A DNA stretch of 64,000 bases from Candidatus Lumbricidiphila eiseniae (GTDB lineage Bacteria > Actinomycetota > Actinomycetes > Actinomycetales > Microbacteriaceae): contig NAEP01000042.1 in assembly GCA_002529645.1 (NCBI GenBank), positions 1-64,000 on the forward strand, read 5' to 3'. The notes under the pieces were generated by a model. It was not told where the DNA came from. It did no database searches and saw only the letters and a program-made list of their open reading frames with translations. Both the position numbers and the translations under genes were made by a program. Below, one piece after another: positions 46,702 through 56,285 of the stretch (its first letter is position 1; each line of letters opens with the position of its first letter).

Positions 46702-46925
46702 TACGCGTTCCCTTCAAATTTTTGTGCCGCCTGGGCTGCGGCCGCGAGTCCTGCCTGGGCTGACGAATCGGTGCCACCGGCAGGGCGTTTGAGGTAGGCC
46801 ACAAGACCGCCCTCGGGGCCCTGCACAACCTGTACGAGTTCCCAGCCTTTCGAACCCCAGGTATTGAGAATAGCCGCGGTGTTGTGAATGAGCAGGGGAG
46901 TGGTGACGTATTCCCAGGTCGGCAT
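46701..46925 (-). CDS. DUF4177-like small protein
   Basis: MPTWEYVTTPLLIHNTAAILNTWGSKGWELVQVVQGPEGGLVAYLKRP. Confidence 0.75.
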   Translation of the reverse strand: MPTWEYVTTPLLIHNTAAILNTWGSKGWELVQVVQGPEGGLVAYLKRPAGGTDSSAQAGLAAAAQAAQKFEGNA

Positions 46926-47025
46926 CTTGGGTTCCTTACATCTTGGGTGTGGGTCGAATCGGTCGAAGCCGGTCGAGGCGATGACGGGCAACGGGTTCAC
47001 CGGCTCGTCGGGTACGCTCCACTAT

Positions 47026-49602
47026 ATGGCTGTCTCGAAACGAAGTGTCGGTGGCGTCGGATCCGGGGTGTTGGGTTTCCTCGGCCTTAGCGCGCTCACC
47101 GGTGTCCTGATCACAACCGCGTTGACTCCCGCTCTGGCTGTCACCGGGCTCGCTGCCAACAACGGAATCGCACTCTTCGAGAACCTTCCCGGGTACCTCA
47201 ACATCAGCGCACTCTCCGCAAAATCAGATATCTACGCAACCCGCAGTGATGGTTCGGTTGCGCATCTCGCCTCGTTTTTTGACGAAGACCGCCAGGAGGT
47301 GGGGTGGGATGCGATCAGCCAGTTCGCTAAGGATGCTGCGGTGGCCGCTGAAGATCCCCGCTTCTACTCGCACGGCGGAGTTGACCTGCAGGGCTCGCTG
47401 CGTGGAGCGGTGATAACGGCCCTGGGCGGAAAAAGGCAGGGGGGGTCATCCATTACTCAGCAGTACGTGAAGAACGTGCTCATTAACAATGGTGTGAACG
47501 CCGCGACAACACCGAAAGCCAAGGAGGCCGCGTACGAAGCGGCAAGCGAACCCACAGCGGCTCGCAAACTGAAAGAAATGCGCTACGCAATTTCCCTGGA
47601 AAAAAAATACTCAAAGAACCAAATACTCACCGGCTACCTGAATATTGCCGGCTTTGGCGGGCGAGTGTACGGCATTGAATCAGCCGCGGAATACTACTAC
47701 GGTGTCCCGGCAAAAGATCTCACGCTGCCCGAAGCTGCAAGTTTGCTGGCGATCATCAACGAGCCAGACCGATTCCGACTCGACAAGCCGAACGACAAGA
47801 CCAATGGAGCGCAAACGGTGAATGCTGCGGGAGTGGTGACACCGTACGCCGACACCAAAGGGCGACGCGATTACATCCTCAAAGAAATGTTGCAGTACAA
47901 GAAGATCACACAGCAGCAGCATGATGACGCCGTGAACACTCCGATTGCACCGAAAATCACTCCACCGAGCACCGGATGTCAGACCGCGGCGGGCAGCGCT
48001 TACTTCTGTGACTACGTGTCGTGGGTCATCCGAAACCAGTACGATGACCTGGCAACAACTGACGTTAACGAGGGCACCCAGCTTCTACAGACAGGCGGCC
48101 TGCAGATATACACCACGCTCGACCTCGACCTGCAAAACCGCTCCGAAACTGCCATTGCAAAGAACGTGCCGTTTAGCAGTCCGCAGCTCAATATCGGATC
48201 GGTGTCTGTGAGCGTGCAGCCGGGCACCGGGCGTATCCTTGCGATGGCACAGAACAAGAACTACTCCAATGACCCGGAGCAGATTGCGCAGAGCCCAGAC
48301 TACTCAGCGATTAACCTCAGCAGTGACTTTTCCTACGGTGGTTCGGGCGGCATGCAGCCGGGATCCACATTCAAGGTGTTTACACTCGCCGAATGGCTCA
48401 ACGAGGGACACTCGCTCAATGAGACCTTCAACGGTTCGCGGCGCGATTTCACAAGGTTCAAAGACTCGTGCAATGCCAGCGGTGGTGCCTCCGACGGCAC
48501 CTGGAATGGCCACTATAACCCGCTGAACGACGACCAAACCCAGGCAAACACGGCTCTTGCCGCGACGAAATATTCGGTCAATAGCGCATTCGTGTCCATG
48601 GCCCAGCAGCTTGACCTGTGCAAGATCAGGCAGACCGCAGCGGCATTTAACGTTCGCCATGCCGATGGCACAGAACTACAGTTACCACCCGCTGCGGTAC
48701 TGGGCACCGAATACGTCTCACCGCTCACCATGGCGACGGCCTTTGCGGGCATTGCGAACAAAGGCCTGTTCTGCACACCGATCGCGATCGACAAGATCAT
48801 GAAAGCGGATGGCAGTGAGGTTACACCGCCCGCGTCGAAGTGCTCACAGGCGGTCAGCGAGGACGTGGCAGCTGCGATGACATATGCCCTGCAGCAGACG
48901 TTCAACGGCGGGACAGCGAGCGCATCCAACACCGGAACCGGCATCCCACACATTGGAAAGACCGGAACGACAGACAGCGCTGTGAGCACCTGGATGGATG
49001 GTGCCAGCACAAAGGTGGCGACCGTGGTGTGGGTCGGCAACATATCGGGCAGCGTAAACCTTCGAAATACCTACTTTGCCGGCAGGCAGCAGGCGGCAGT
49101 CGTTCGACATCAGATCTGGAAAGATGTCATGACTCTGGCCGACCAAAAGTACGGTGGTGATAAATTTGCGACGCCAAGTTCCACCACGCTGCGACAGGTC
49201 CTCGTTCCCATTCCGGATGTCACCGGGCTCACGCCCGACGCCGCTAAAAAGACGATCGAAGACGCCGGATTCGTGTACGCTGACGGCGGTCAACGTGATT
49301 CAAACCTTCCACTTGGACAGGTCGCAGGCACTGAACCCGACGGTCAAGCTGGCCGTGGATCAACCGTTCAGGTCTTCACAAGCAACGGTCTGCAGATTCA
49401 GGTTCCGACCGTTCTCGGATTCAATCAGGCCCAAGCCAATAGCCTGCTCCGGACGGTTGGTTTTAGCAATATCGCGGTGCAGAAGACCGCCGTCAGTGAC
49501 TCGACAAAAATCGGACTCGTGGTGACTCAGTCTCCGAGCGCGGGCAGCTACGCCAAGAGAACCGACCTCATCCAAATCGCGATTGGCATTGCCCCCCAGT
49601 AA
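47026..49602 (+). CDS. class A penicillin-binding protein with PASTA domains
   Basis: AAEDPRFYSHGGVDLQGSLRGAV...QGGSSITQQYVKN...GSTFKVFTLAEWL...HIGKTGTTD plus PASTA repeats at C-terminus. Confidence 0.9.
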   Translation: MAVSKRSVGGVGSGVLGFLGLSALTGVLITTALTPALAVTGLAANNGIALFENLPGYLNISALSAKSDIYATRSDGSVAHLASFFDEDRQEVGWDAISQFAKDAAVAAEDPRFYSHGGVDLQGSLRGAVITALGGKRQGGSSITQQYVKNVLINNGVNAATTPKAKEAAYEAASEPTAARKLKEMRYAISLEKKYSKNQILTGYLNIAGFGGRVYGIESAAEYYYGVPAKDLTLPEAASLLAIINEPDRFRLDKPNDKTNGAQTVNAAGVVTPYADTKGRRDYILKEMLQYKKITQQQHDDAVNTPIAPKITPPSTGCQTAAGSAYFCDYVSWVIRNQYDDLATTDVNEGTQLLQTGGLQIYTTLDLDLQNRSETAIAKNVPFSSPQLNIGSVSVSVQPGTGRILAMAQNKNYSNDPEQIAQSPDYSAINLSSDFSYGGSGGMQPGSTFKVFTLAEWLNEGHSLNETFNGSRRDFTRFKDSCNASGGASDGTWNGHYNPLNDDQTQANTALAATKYSVNSAFVSMAQQLDLCKIRQTAAAFNVRHADGTELQLPPAAVLGTEYVSPLTMATAFAGIANKGLFCTPIAIDKIMKADGSEVTPPASKCSQAVSEDVAAAMTYALQQTFNGGTASASNTGTGIPHIGKTGTTDSAVSTWMDGASTKVATVVWVGNISGSVNLRNTYFAGRQQAAVVRHQIWKDVMTLADQKYGGDKFATPSSTTLRQVLVPIPDVTGLTPDAAKKTIEDAGFVYADGGQRDSNLPLGQVAGTEPDGQAGRGSTVQVFTSNGLQIQVPTVLGFNQAQANSLLRTVGFSNIAVQKTAVSDSTKIGLVVTQSPSAGSYAKRTDLIQIAIGIAPQ

Positions 49603-49627
49603 CGGTGCCACGCCAGGAAGGTAGCGT

Positions 49628-50614
49628 GTGGTGAGAAATAACCGAAACCGCAAGACACTCCAAACCCTGCTGACACTGGCGGTGGCTGGTGTCAGCGGTG
49701 TGGTCGCGTGGGCAACGCTCGTGGAACGCACCCGCTGGATGCTCCGCGAGGTGTCGCTACCGGTGCTACCCGGCCCAGCGGCGCCACTGCGGGTGCTTCA
49801 CCTCTCGGATCTGCACATGGCACCCTGGCAACGCTCCAAGCAGGAGTGGCTGCGACAACTGGCTGTGCTCACCCCCGATCTCGTTATCAATACCGGCGAT
49901 AACCTCGGGCACCCGCACGGCGTGATCGGACTGCGACGAGCGCTGGAACCATTCGCCGGAGTGCCGGGAGTGTTTGTCAACGGCTCAAACGATTACTTTG
50001 CCCCGGTCCCGAAAAATCCGCTGGGCTACTTTGCCGCCCCCTCGAAATTGGTGCGAAACACGCCCCGACTCGACACTGATGAATTGGTGGGGTTTTTTGG
50101 TGAGCTCGGCTGGATTAACCTCAACAATTCGGCCGCCACGCTCGAGCTGCGCGGCACCGAGGTGGAATTATTCGGGGTGGATGACCCGCACAAAGACTAT
50201 GACCGACTCGATCTCATGGCAACGGCACTCGATGATCTGCGCGCTGATGATCCACACGGCGACGATGCCTGGCCGCACGAAGCAGAGGCGCTACACAGAC
50301 CCCAACCGGCCATCAGTATCGGCGTGGCACACGCTCCCTACCAGCGGATTCTCAACAGCTTCATCACCTACGGCGCCGAATTGATCTTTGCCGGTCACAC
50401 GCACGGCGGTCAGATCTGCCTGCCCGGTGTCGGTGCGCTGGTGACAAACTGTGACATTCCGCGATCACAGGCGAAGGGCGTATCGCTGTGGCACCACGGG
50501 CCCAACACGGCATGGCTCAGTGTCTCTGCGGGACTGGGGACATCCATCTATGCACCCGCGCGATTTGCCTGCCGGCCGGAGGCATCCCTTGTGACCCTTG
50601 TTCCCACTGAATGA
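49628..50614 (+). CDS. metallophosphoesterase
   Basis: RVLHLSDLHMAPWQ...INTGDNLGH...NGSNDYF...FAGHTHGGQICLP. Confidence 0.9.
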   Translation: MVRNNRNRKTLQTLLTLAVAGVSGVVAWATLVERTRWMLREVSLPVLPGPAAPLRVLHLSDLHMAPWQRSKQEWLRQLAVLTPDLVINTGDNLGHPHGVIGLRRALEPFAGVPGVFVNGSNDYFAPVPKNPLGYFAAPSKLVRNTPRLDTDELVGFFGELGWINLNNSAATLELRGTEVELFGVDDPHKDYDRLDLMATALDDLRADDPHGDDAWPHEAEALHRPQPAISIGVAHAPYQRILNSFITYGAELIFAGHTHGGQICLPGVGALVTNCDIPRSQAKGVSLWHHGPNTAWLSVSAGLGTSIYAPARFACRPEASLVTLVPTE

Positions 50615-50695
50615 TCCTCAGCGCAACGGGATCCGGTCGGGGAGCGTTGCCCACTGCACGATCCGCGTGCCGACCGGTATCCCCCGCCATCCACC

Positions 50696-50784
50696 CAGCA
50701 CCCTCGGTGCGCGAAGAGAGGTGTCGGCAGCAGCGGGTATCACATGCCAACCCGGACAACACCCTCGGTGCGCGAAGACGGGTG
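50696..50784. repeat. CRISPR-like unit N: two 28-bp repeats with a 33-bp spacer
   Basis: cagcaccctcggtgcgcgaagagaggtg (50696-50723) and caacaccctcggtgcgcgaagacgggtg (50757-50784); 3 mismatches; period 61; dyad CACCC..GGGTG in copy 2. Confidence 0.8.
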
Positions 50785-50824
50785 AATCGTCGGCTATCCT
50801 GTCATAAGGCCCGCACGGGCGAGC

Positions 50825-50898
50825 CGGGGTGTGGCGCAGCTTGGTAGCGCGCGTCGTTCGGGACGACGAGGCCGCAGGTTCAAATCCTGTCACCCCGA
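50825..50898 (+). tRNA. tRNA-Pro(CGG)
   Basis: CGGGGTGTGGCGCAGCTTGGTAGCGCGCGTCGTTCGGGACGACGAGGCCGCAGGTTCAAATCCTGTCACCCCGA: cloverleaf by eye, anticodon loop TTCGGGA. Confidence 0.95.
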
Positions 50899-50955
50899 CG
50901 CTGTGGGCTCTGACGGCTGAAAGCGGGCGCCCCAGGCCGCGGCGTCGAGCGCCCG

Positions 50956-52257
50956 CTACGGGCGCCCCAGGCCGTGATACTCCCACCCCGCTGCGCGCCA
51001 CACGAGCGGATCAAACACATTGCGACCATCAATGATCCGAGGGTCGGCAACCAACTCCGCCGTCAGCACCGGATCCAGTGCGCGAAATGCCTCCCACTCG
51101 GTCAGCAAAACAACAAGCTGCGCCTGATCGAGCGCGTCCCGGATTGAGCTCACATAGGTCAACTGCGGATGCCGCGACCGGGCATTCTCGATTCCCTCCG
51201 GGTCGGTCGCCACCACCTCTGCCCCCAGTCCGTGCAGTTGCACCGCAACGTCGAGCGCGGGCGAATCGCGCACATCGTCGGAGTGTGGCTTGAAACTCAA
51301 CCCCAGCACCGCAATTCGGGCTCGGTAAACCGAGCCCCCCAGTATCCGGGTCGCAAGATCCACGACGCGCTGCCGCTGCCGCAGATTAATGGTGTCAACC
51401 TCGCGAAGGAACGCGAGTGACTCACCCCGACCAAGCTCCTCCGCACGGGCTGCAAAAGCGCGGATATCCTTGGGTAAACATCCACCACCAAACCCAGCAC
51501 CCGCGTTGAGGAAGCCGCGGCCTATCCGGGAATCATGTCCGAGGACATCGGCGAGCACCGTCACGTCGGCACCCACCACGTCCGCGATCTCCGACATCGC
51601 GTTAATGAAGCTAATCTTGGTCGCGAGGAAGGCGTTTGCCGCCACCTTGACCAGTTCCGCGGTTGCATAGTCGGTGACAATGCGCGGGACGCCCGCCGCA
51701 ATCGCCCGCGCGTAGACGTGGTCGAGTGTGCCCGCGCTGCGGGCATCCGCAACACCGTACACAATCCGGTCGGGCTCCAGCGTGTCTTGCACCGCGAGGC
51801 CCTCCCGAAGAAACTCGGGATTCCATGCGAGGCTCGCGTGCGGAGCATCCCGTGCTAACCATTCGGCAAGCCGCGCCGCCGTTCCCACCGGGACGGTGCT
51901 CTTGCCGACCACGAGCGCACCCGGAGCCAAGTGGGGTAGCAGCGCTTCAAACGCACCGTCAACGTAGCTCAGATCGGCAGCGGTGCTCTCAGCCGACTGT
52001 GGGGTACCAACCGCGAGGAAGTGCACCTCAGCCTCCGCGGCATCTGCCACAGAGGTGCTAAAACGCAGACGACCCGTCGCAAGCATCGAGGTCAGGATAT
52101 CTCCGAGCCCCGGCTCGAAAAACGGTGCCGTACCGGCCGTGAGCAGCCTAATCCGACGCTCATCAGTGTCGATTCCCCTCACCTCATGCCCGAGTTGCGC
52201 CATCGCGGCGGCGTGGACCGCACCGAGATACCCGCAGCCAATCACTGATATTCGCAC
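50956..52257 (-). CDS. UDP-glucose 6-dehydrogenase
   Basis: VRISVIGCGYLGAVHAAAMAQLGHEVRGIDTD...GGGCLPKDIRAF. Confidence 0.9.
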   Translation of the reverse strand: MRISVIGCGYLGAVHAAAMAQLGHEVRGIDTDERRIRLLTAGTAPFFEPGLGDILTSMLATGRLRFSTSVADAAEAEVHFLAVGTPQSAESTAADLSYVDGAFEALLPHLAPGALVVGKSTVPVGTAARLAEWLARDAPHASLAWNPEFLREGLAVQDTLEPDRIVYGVADARSAGTLDHVYARAIAAGVPRIVTDYATAELVKVAANAFLATKISFINAMSEIADVVGADVTVLADVLGHDSRIGRGFLNAGAGFGGGCLPKDIRAFAARAEELGRGESLAFLREVDTINLRQRQRVVDLATRILGGSVYRARIAVLGLSFKPHSDDVRDSPALDVAVQLHGLGAEVVATDPEGIENARSRHPQLTYVSSIRDALDQAQLVVLLTEWEAFRALDPVLTAELVADPRIIDGRNVFDPLVWRAAGWEYHGLGRP

Positions 52258-52444
52258 GAAAGAACCTCCAATGGGCACACCCTAGCGGGTGAAGGAAAAC
52301 AGCGTGTGGCAGGAGGTACCAGTGTGTGGTGGCACACCGCACACTAAGCACCTGGTCAGGGGTTTTGTGGCAACAGGTCCCCCGCCACGGCCGCACCCAG
52401 TCGTGCCACCGGGTGCGGTGCCGACTTCGTTGACAGGCCTCGCA

Positions 52445-53050
52445 TCACGGCTGCAACACCCCACCGCTTTCGGCCAGGTAACAGGCACCGCAGAGTGCTT
52501 CGTATCCGACACTGTCCCCGTCAATAGCCACCTGTCCGCCATCAAAGACAAACACGCCCTCATTCGTGCGGCCGTTGAAGATGGCTTTGCGACCGCATCG
52601 GCAAATTGTCTTGAGTTCTTCTAGGCTGTGCGCAATCTCGAGCAGCCGCCGACTCCCGGGAAAGGCTACCGTTTGAAAATCCGTACGAATCCCATATGCC
52701 AAAACTGGAATATTTTGATCGAGGGCGATCCGAAGCAGGTCATCAACCTGATGTGAACCGAGAAACTGTGCTTCGTCTACAAGCAGGGAACTGACCGGAC
52801 GATCGTCGTGGGGTTTGTGCGCCTGAAACATTGCGAAGGCAGTGATCACGCTCTGTTCTGGGCTAATCGTGAAATCGACCGGTCGGGATGTCCCGAGTCG
52901 CGACACCACCAGCTGATCACCCTTGGTGTCCACCGTGGGTTTGACCACCGCCACCCGATGGCCGCGCTCCTCATAGTTGAATGCGGCCTGTAACAGGGCC
53001 GTGGACTTGCCCGAGTTCATCGCACCATAGCGAAAATACAGCTTTGCCAT
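52445..53050 (-). CDS. tdk: thymidine kinase
   Basis: MAKLYFRYGAMNSGKSTALLQAAFNYEERGHRV...LLVDEAQFL...C-terminal Cys motifs. Confidence 0.9.
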   Translation of the reverse strand: MAKLYFRYGAMNSGKSTALLQAAFNYEERGHRVAVVKPTVDTKGDQLVVSRLGTSRPVDFTISPEQSVITAFAMFQAHKPHDDRPVSSLLVDEAQFLGSHQVDDLLRIALDQNIPVLAYGIRTDFQTVAFPGSRRLLEIAHSLEELKTICRCGRKAIFNGRTNEGVFVFDGGQVAIDGDSVGYEALCGACYLAESGGVLQP

Positions 53051-54528
53051 CAGCCAGAAATTCCCAACACCTTCGCCGTGCGGGCGAGCGATGCTGCAGC
53101 AACCCCGGGATCATCCGACAGCCGCGTCCCGTAACTCGGAATCATCGAACGTAACACACTCGACCAGTTCTCCATTCGGTCCGGGAAACACCGTGCCAGC
53201 ACGTCGAGCATGATCGGTACCGCCGTCGACGCCCCGGGCGACGCCCCGAGCAGGCCCGCAATTGTGCCCTGCCCACCCGTAATCACCTCGGTGCCAAACT
53301 GCAAAACTCCGCCTCGGTCGGGATCGTGTTTCATGACCTGCACCCGCTGACCGGCTGAGATAAGCTCCCAGTCCTGGCTCTGCGCCGCGGGCATAAACTC
53401 ACGCAGGGCCGCGATCTGCGCTGAACGCGATGCAAACACTTCCCCCCATAAATACTTCACGAGCGGGATGTTTCGAACCCCCACCTGCAGCATCGTGCCG
53501 ATGTTGTGGAATCGAACCGAAAACGGCAGGTCACACCACGTGCTGTTCTTGAGAAACTTCGGTGTGAAGCCGGCGTACGGGCCAAACAGCAGCGCCGCCT
53601 GGCCGCCAACAACCCTCGTGTCAAAGTGCGGCACCGACATTGGCGGAGCCCCGACCGCAGCCTTGCCGTACACTTTCGCGCGGTGCGCGGCAACCAGCTT
53701 CGAGTTGCTCGTGCGCAGAAATTTACCGGAGATGGGGAAGCCACCGAAACCACGAATCTCAGGAATTCCCGAGTGCTGCAGCAGCGCCAACGCCCCACCA
53801 CCCGCGCCAACAAAAACAAACCGTGCGCGCACGCGCACGGGAGTGCGGCCCACAGTGTGCTGCAGCTTGAGGTGCCACGAGCCATCCGTCTGCCGTTTCA
53901 AGCCGACGACCCGATGGTTGGTGTGGATCGTCGCACCCCGGCTCGACATATCCCGAAACAACAACCGGGTCAACGACCCAAAATCAACGTCCGTGCCCGC
54001 CGCCACACGGGTGGCTGCAACCAGCTCACGAGGATTCCGCTTCGCCATGAGCAACGGTGCCCACTCGGCAATCTGCGCGGGATCCTCCGAGTACTGCATC
54101 CCGGCGAAAAGCGGCTCATCCGCGAGCACCGCAAACCGCTTCCGCAGGTATTCAATGTTGGCTTCACCGGTCACAAAGCTCATGTGCGGAGTTTGGTTAA
54201 TGAAGGATGACGGTTCCGGCAGTTCCCCGGCCGAGACAAGGTGTGCCCAGTACTGCAGGCTCACCTGGAACTGCTCGTTGATTGCCACCGCTTTGTCGGC
54301 ACTGACGGTGCCATCCGGATTTTCTGGCATGTAGTTGAGTTCGCACAGCGCCGCGTGCCCGGTGCCCGCGTTATTCCAGGCGCTGGACGATTCCTGCGCC
54401 ACCTCACCCAGCCGCTCATAGACGCGGATGCGCCACGACGGCTCCAGTCGGGAAAGAAGGGAACCGAGGGTCGCGCTCATAATGCCGCCACCGACGAGCG
54501 CGACGTCAACCGTTTCTACTGCCGTCAC
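53050..54528 (-). CDS. mqo: malate:quinone oxidoreductase
   Basis: VDVALVGGGIMSATLGSLLSRLEPSWRIRVYERL...FPISGKFLRTSN...MLDVLARCFP. Confidence 0.9.
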   Translation of the reverse strand: MTAVETVDVALVGGGIMSATLGSLLSRLEPSWRIRVYERLGEVAQESSSAWNNAGTGHAALCELNYMPENPDGTVSADKAVAINEQFQVSLQYWAHLVSAGELPEPSSFINQTPHMSFVTGEANIEYLRKRFAVLADEPLFAGMQYSEDPAQIAEWAPLLMAKRNPRELVAATRVAAGTDVDFGSLTRLLFRDMSSRGATIHTNHRVVGLKRQTDGSWHLKLQHTVGRTPVRVRARFVFVGAGGGALALLQHSGIPEIRGFGGFPISGKFLRTSNSKLVAAHRAKVYGKAAVGAPPMSVPHFDTRVVGGQAALLFGPYAGFTPKFLKNSTWCDLPFSVRFHNIGTMLQVGVRNIPLVKYLWGEVFASRSAQIAALREFMPAAQSQDWELISAGQRVQVMKHDPDRGGVLQFGTEVITGGQGTIAGLLGASPGASTAVPIMLDVLARCFPDRMENWSSVLRSMIPSYGTRLSDDPGVAAASLARTAKVLGISG

Positions 54529-54611
54529 GATCCCAGTTTAGGGTCTGTCATTGCTCGACCGTCACGGTGTGATCCTCGGGCGGAGCGGCCCGGTGTCGCG
54601 CACCGCCCAGA

Positions 54612-55232
54612 TCACGCGGATCGTGACCCCATGACCGCAGCCAACGCCGACAGCTGGGCAGGATCCTCCAGCGCCGATCCCACGGCGACCGAGCGCACGC
54701 CCGCAGCGAGAAACTCTCCAGCGTTCTGAGAACTCATGCCGCCCGTTGCGACAAACCGCGCCTGCGGAAACGGTCCAGCCATCGCACCAAACCAGCCAGT
54801 ACCCAGCAGCGAAGCGGGAAAAGCCTTCAGCCAGCGCAACCCAAGCGCCACTGCGGCCTGCACTTCACTCGCCGTCGCAACGCCCGGCAACGGGGGCAGT
54901 CCTGCCGCAACCGAGGCACGGCACACCTCAGCATCGAATCCAGGACTCACCGTGAAAGCAGCACCAGCGGATGCCGCGAGTTCAACGTCACGAGTCGTGA
55001 CCACGGTTCCCGCGCCGACCACCTTTCCTCGCTCTCGACCAGCGGACACTACCGCCGCAAGCGCCTCAATGTCCGTCGGGCTCTGGATGGGAAGCTCCAC
55101 CACGGAGATCCCGAGATCCCACGCCGTTGCCGACAGCTCCAGGCTCCGCTCAACGCCCATGCCCCGGAAGATCGCCATGAGCGGCTGATCGGCAAAGATC
55201 GCCTCAAACTCATCATTGCTCACGTGTGTCAT
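54612..55232 (-). CDS. 2-dehydro-3-deoxyphosphogluconate (KDPG) aldolase-like
   Basis: PLMAIFRGMGVERSLELSATAWDLGISVVELPIQSPTDIEALAAVVSAG...VGAGTVVT...FPASLLGTGWFGAM. Confidence 0.85.
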   Translation of the reverse strand: MTHVSNDEFEAIFADQPLMAIFRGMGVERSLELSATAWDLGISVVELPIQSPTDIEALAAVVSAGRERGKVVGAGTVVTTRDVELAASAGAAFTVSPGFDAEVCRASVAAGLPPLPGVATASEVQAAVALGLRWLKAFPASLLGTGWFGAMAGPFPQARFVATGGMSSQNAGEFLAAGVRSVAVGSALEDPAQLSALAAVMGSRSA

Positions 55233-55289
55233 GTCCGTGCCTTTCTTGCTGCGCATTCTGGGCGGCATAGGTTTTGTTTTCAACATGTG

Positions 55290-56246
55290 TTATTGCGCAC
55301 GTGTCGTCCGTGAGCGCTCGTGTCGGGTTGTGTGCTTGTCGGGCACATCCCCCATTGTCTGCAGGCTCAGTGCGGCACGTTCGTGTCCGCCCCGCAGTCG
55401 AGCGTGGGCGTCGAGGCCCGCGAGCAGGGCGGCCAGGTATCCGGCCGCGTAGGCATCACCAGCCCCCACCTCTTCCACCACCTCCACCCGCATTGATGCA
55501 ACGAAGGTCTGCACGTCACAACCATTCTCTCCGCGTGCGAATTCAGTGGCGCCGACCGCACCATCCTTGACGATGAGATAGCTGGGCGAGGCCAGCAGAT
55601 CCCTGACTTCCTGCGCGGTCGATATTCCCCACAGGCGAGCCGCCTCGTCACGACCAACAAAAACAATATCTGCCTGATCGGCCAGCGTTCGCAAGCGCGA
55701 TGCCGCGACATCCGCCGCCCACAGCGCGGCCCGGTGATTGACATCAAAACTCACGAGAGTGGATGCCCCGCCCACCCGATCCATGACGGCGTCGATCATC
55801 TCGCTACAGGTTGGCGACAGCACGGGGGTGATCCCGCTCACGTGGATGAGTCGTGCCTCGCGCAGCGGTAGACGGGTGAGAAAAGTCGATGACATTCGGG
55901 ATGCAGCCGAGTTTGCGCGGTAGTAGTGCACCCCAGTTCCCGGATTTTTTACGTACATTCCGGTGGGAAAACTCGCGTCAACCTCGACCCAGCGTGTGTC
56001 GACGCCGCGCTCGGTGAGCTGACGCACAAGTCTTCGGCCCAGGGGGTCATCCCCCACGCGTCCTGCCCACGCGACAGCCACACCAAGTGCGGCCAGATGA
56101 CACGCAACGTTCGATTCCGCACCACCGATACCGAGTCGAAACTCTACCGCCGACTCGACCGGTTCGAACCGTGCCGGATGCACGAGGATCATCGTTTCGC
56201 CGAGCGTCACAACACGGGGCATCGACACAGGGGGCACGTCCCTCAT
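55290..56246 (-). CDS. PfkB-family sugar kinase (2-keto-3-deoxygluconate kinase-like)
   Basis: VVTLGETMILVHPARFEPVESAVEFRLGIGGAESNVACHLAALGV...VEEVGAGDAYAAGYLAALL. Confidence 0.85.
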   Translation of the reverse strand: MRDVPPVSMPRVVTLGETMILVHPARFEPVESAVEFRLGIGGAESNVACHLAALGVAVAWAGRVGDDPLGRRLVRQLTERGVDTRWVEVDASFPTGMYVKNPGTGVHYYRANSAASRMSSTFLTRLPLREARLIHVSGITPVLSPTCSEMIDAVMDRVGGASTLVSFDVNHRAALWAADVAASRLRTLADQADIVFVGRDEAARLWGISTAQEVRDLLASPSYLIVKDGAVGATEFARGENGCDVQTFVASMRVEVVEEVGAGDAYAAGYLAALLAGLDAHARLRGGHERAALSLQTMGDVPDKHTTRHERSRTTRAQ

Positions 56247-56285
56247 GTTACGACGTGGGACGCGCTCCGCTTGCATCGACGGTGG

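Noticed and set aside
292-50784. Dispersed units as ordinary intrinsic terminators or REP elements
   Set aside because: Terminators do not explain two near-identical ~28-bp copies at a recurring 60-61-bp period, and REP/BIME copies would share sequence between loci, which these do not.
50926-50975. gggcgccccaggccg repeated at 35-bp spacing beside ugd
   Set aside because: Period 35 and GC-rich; does not fit the other units and overlaps or abuts the ugd 3' end.
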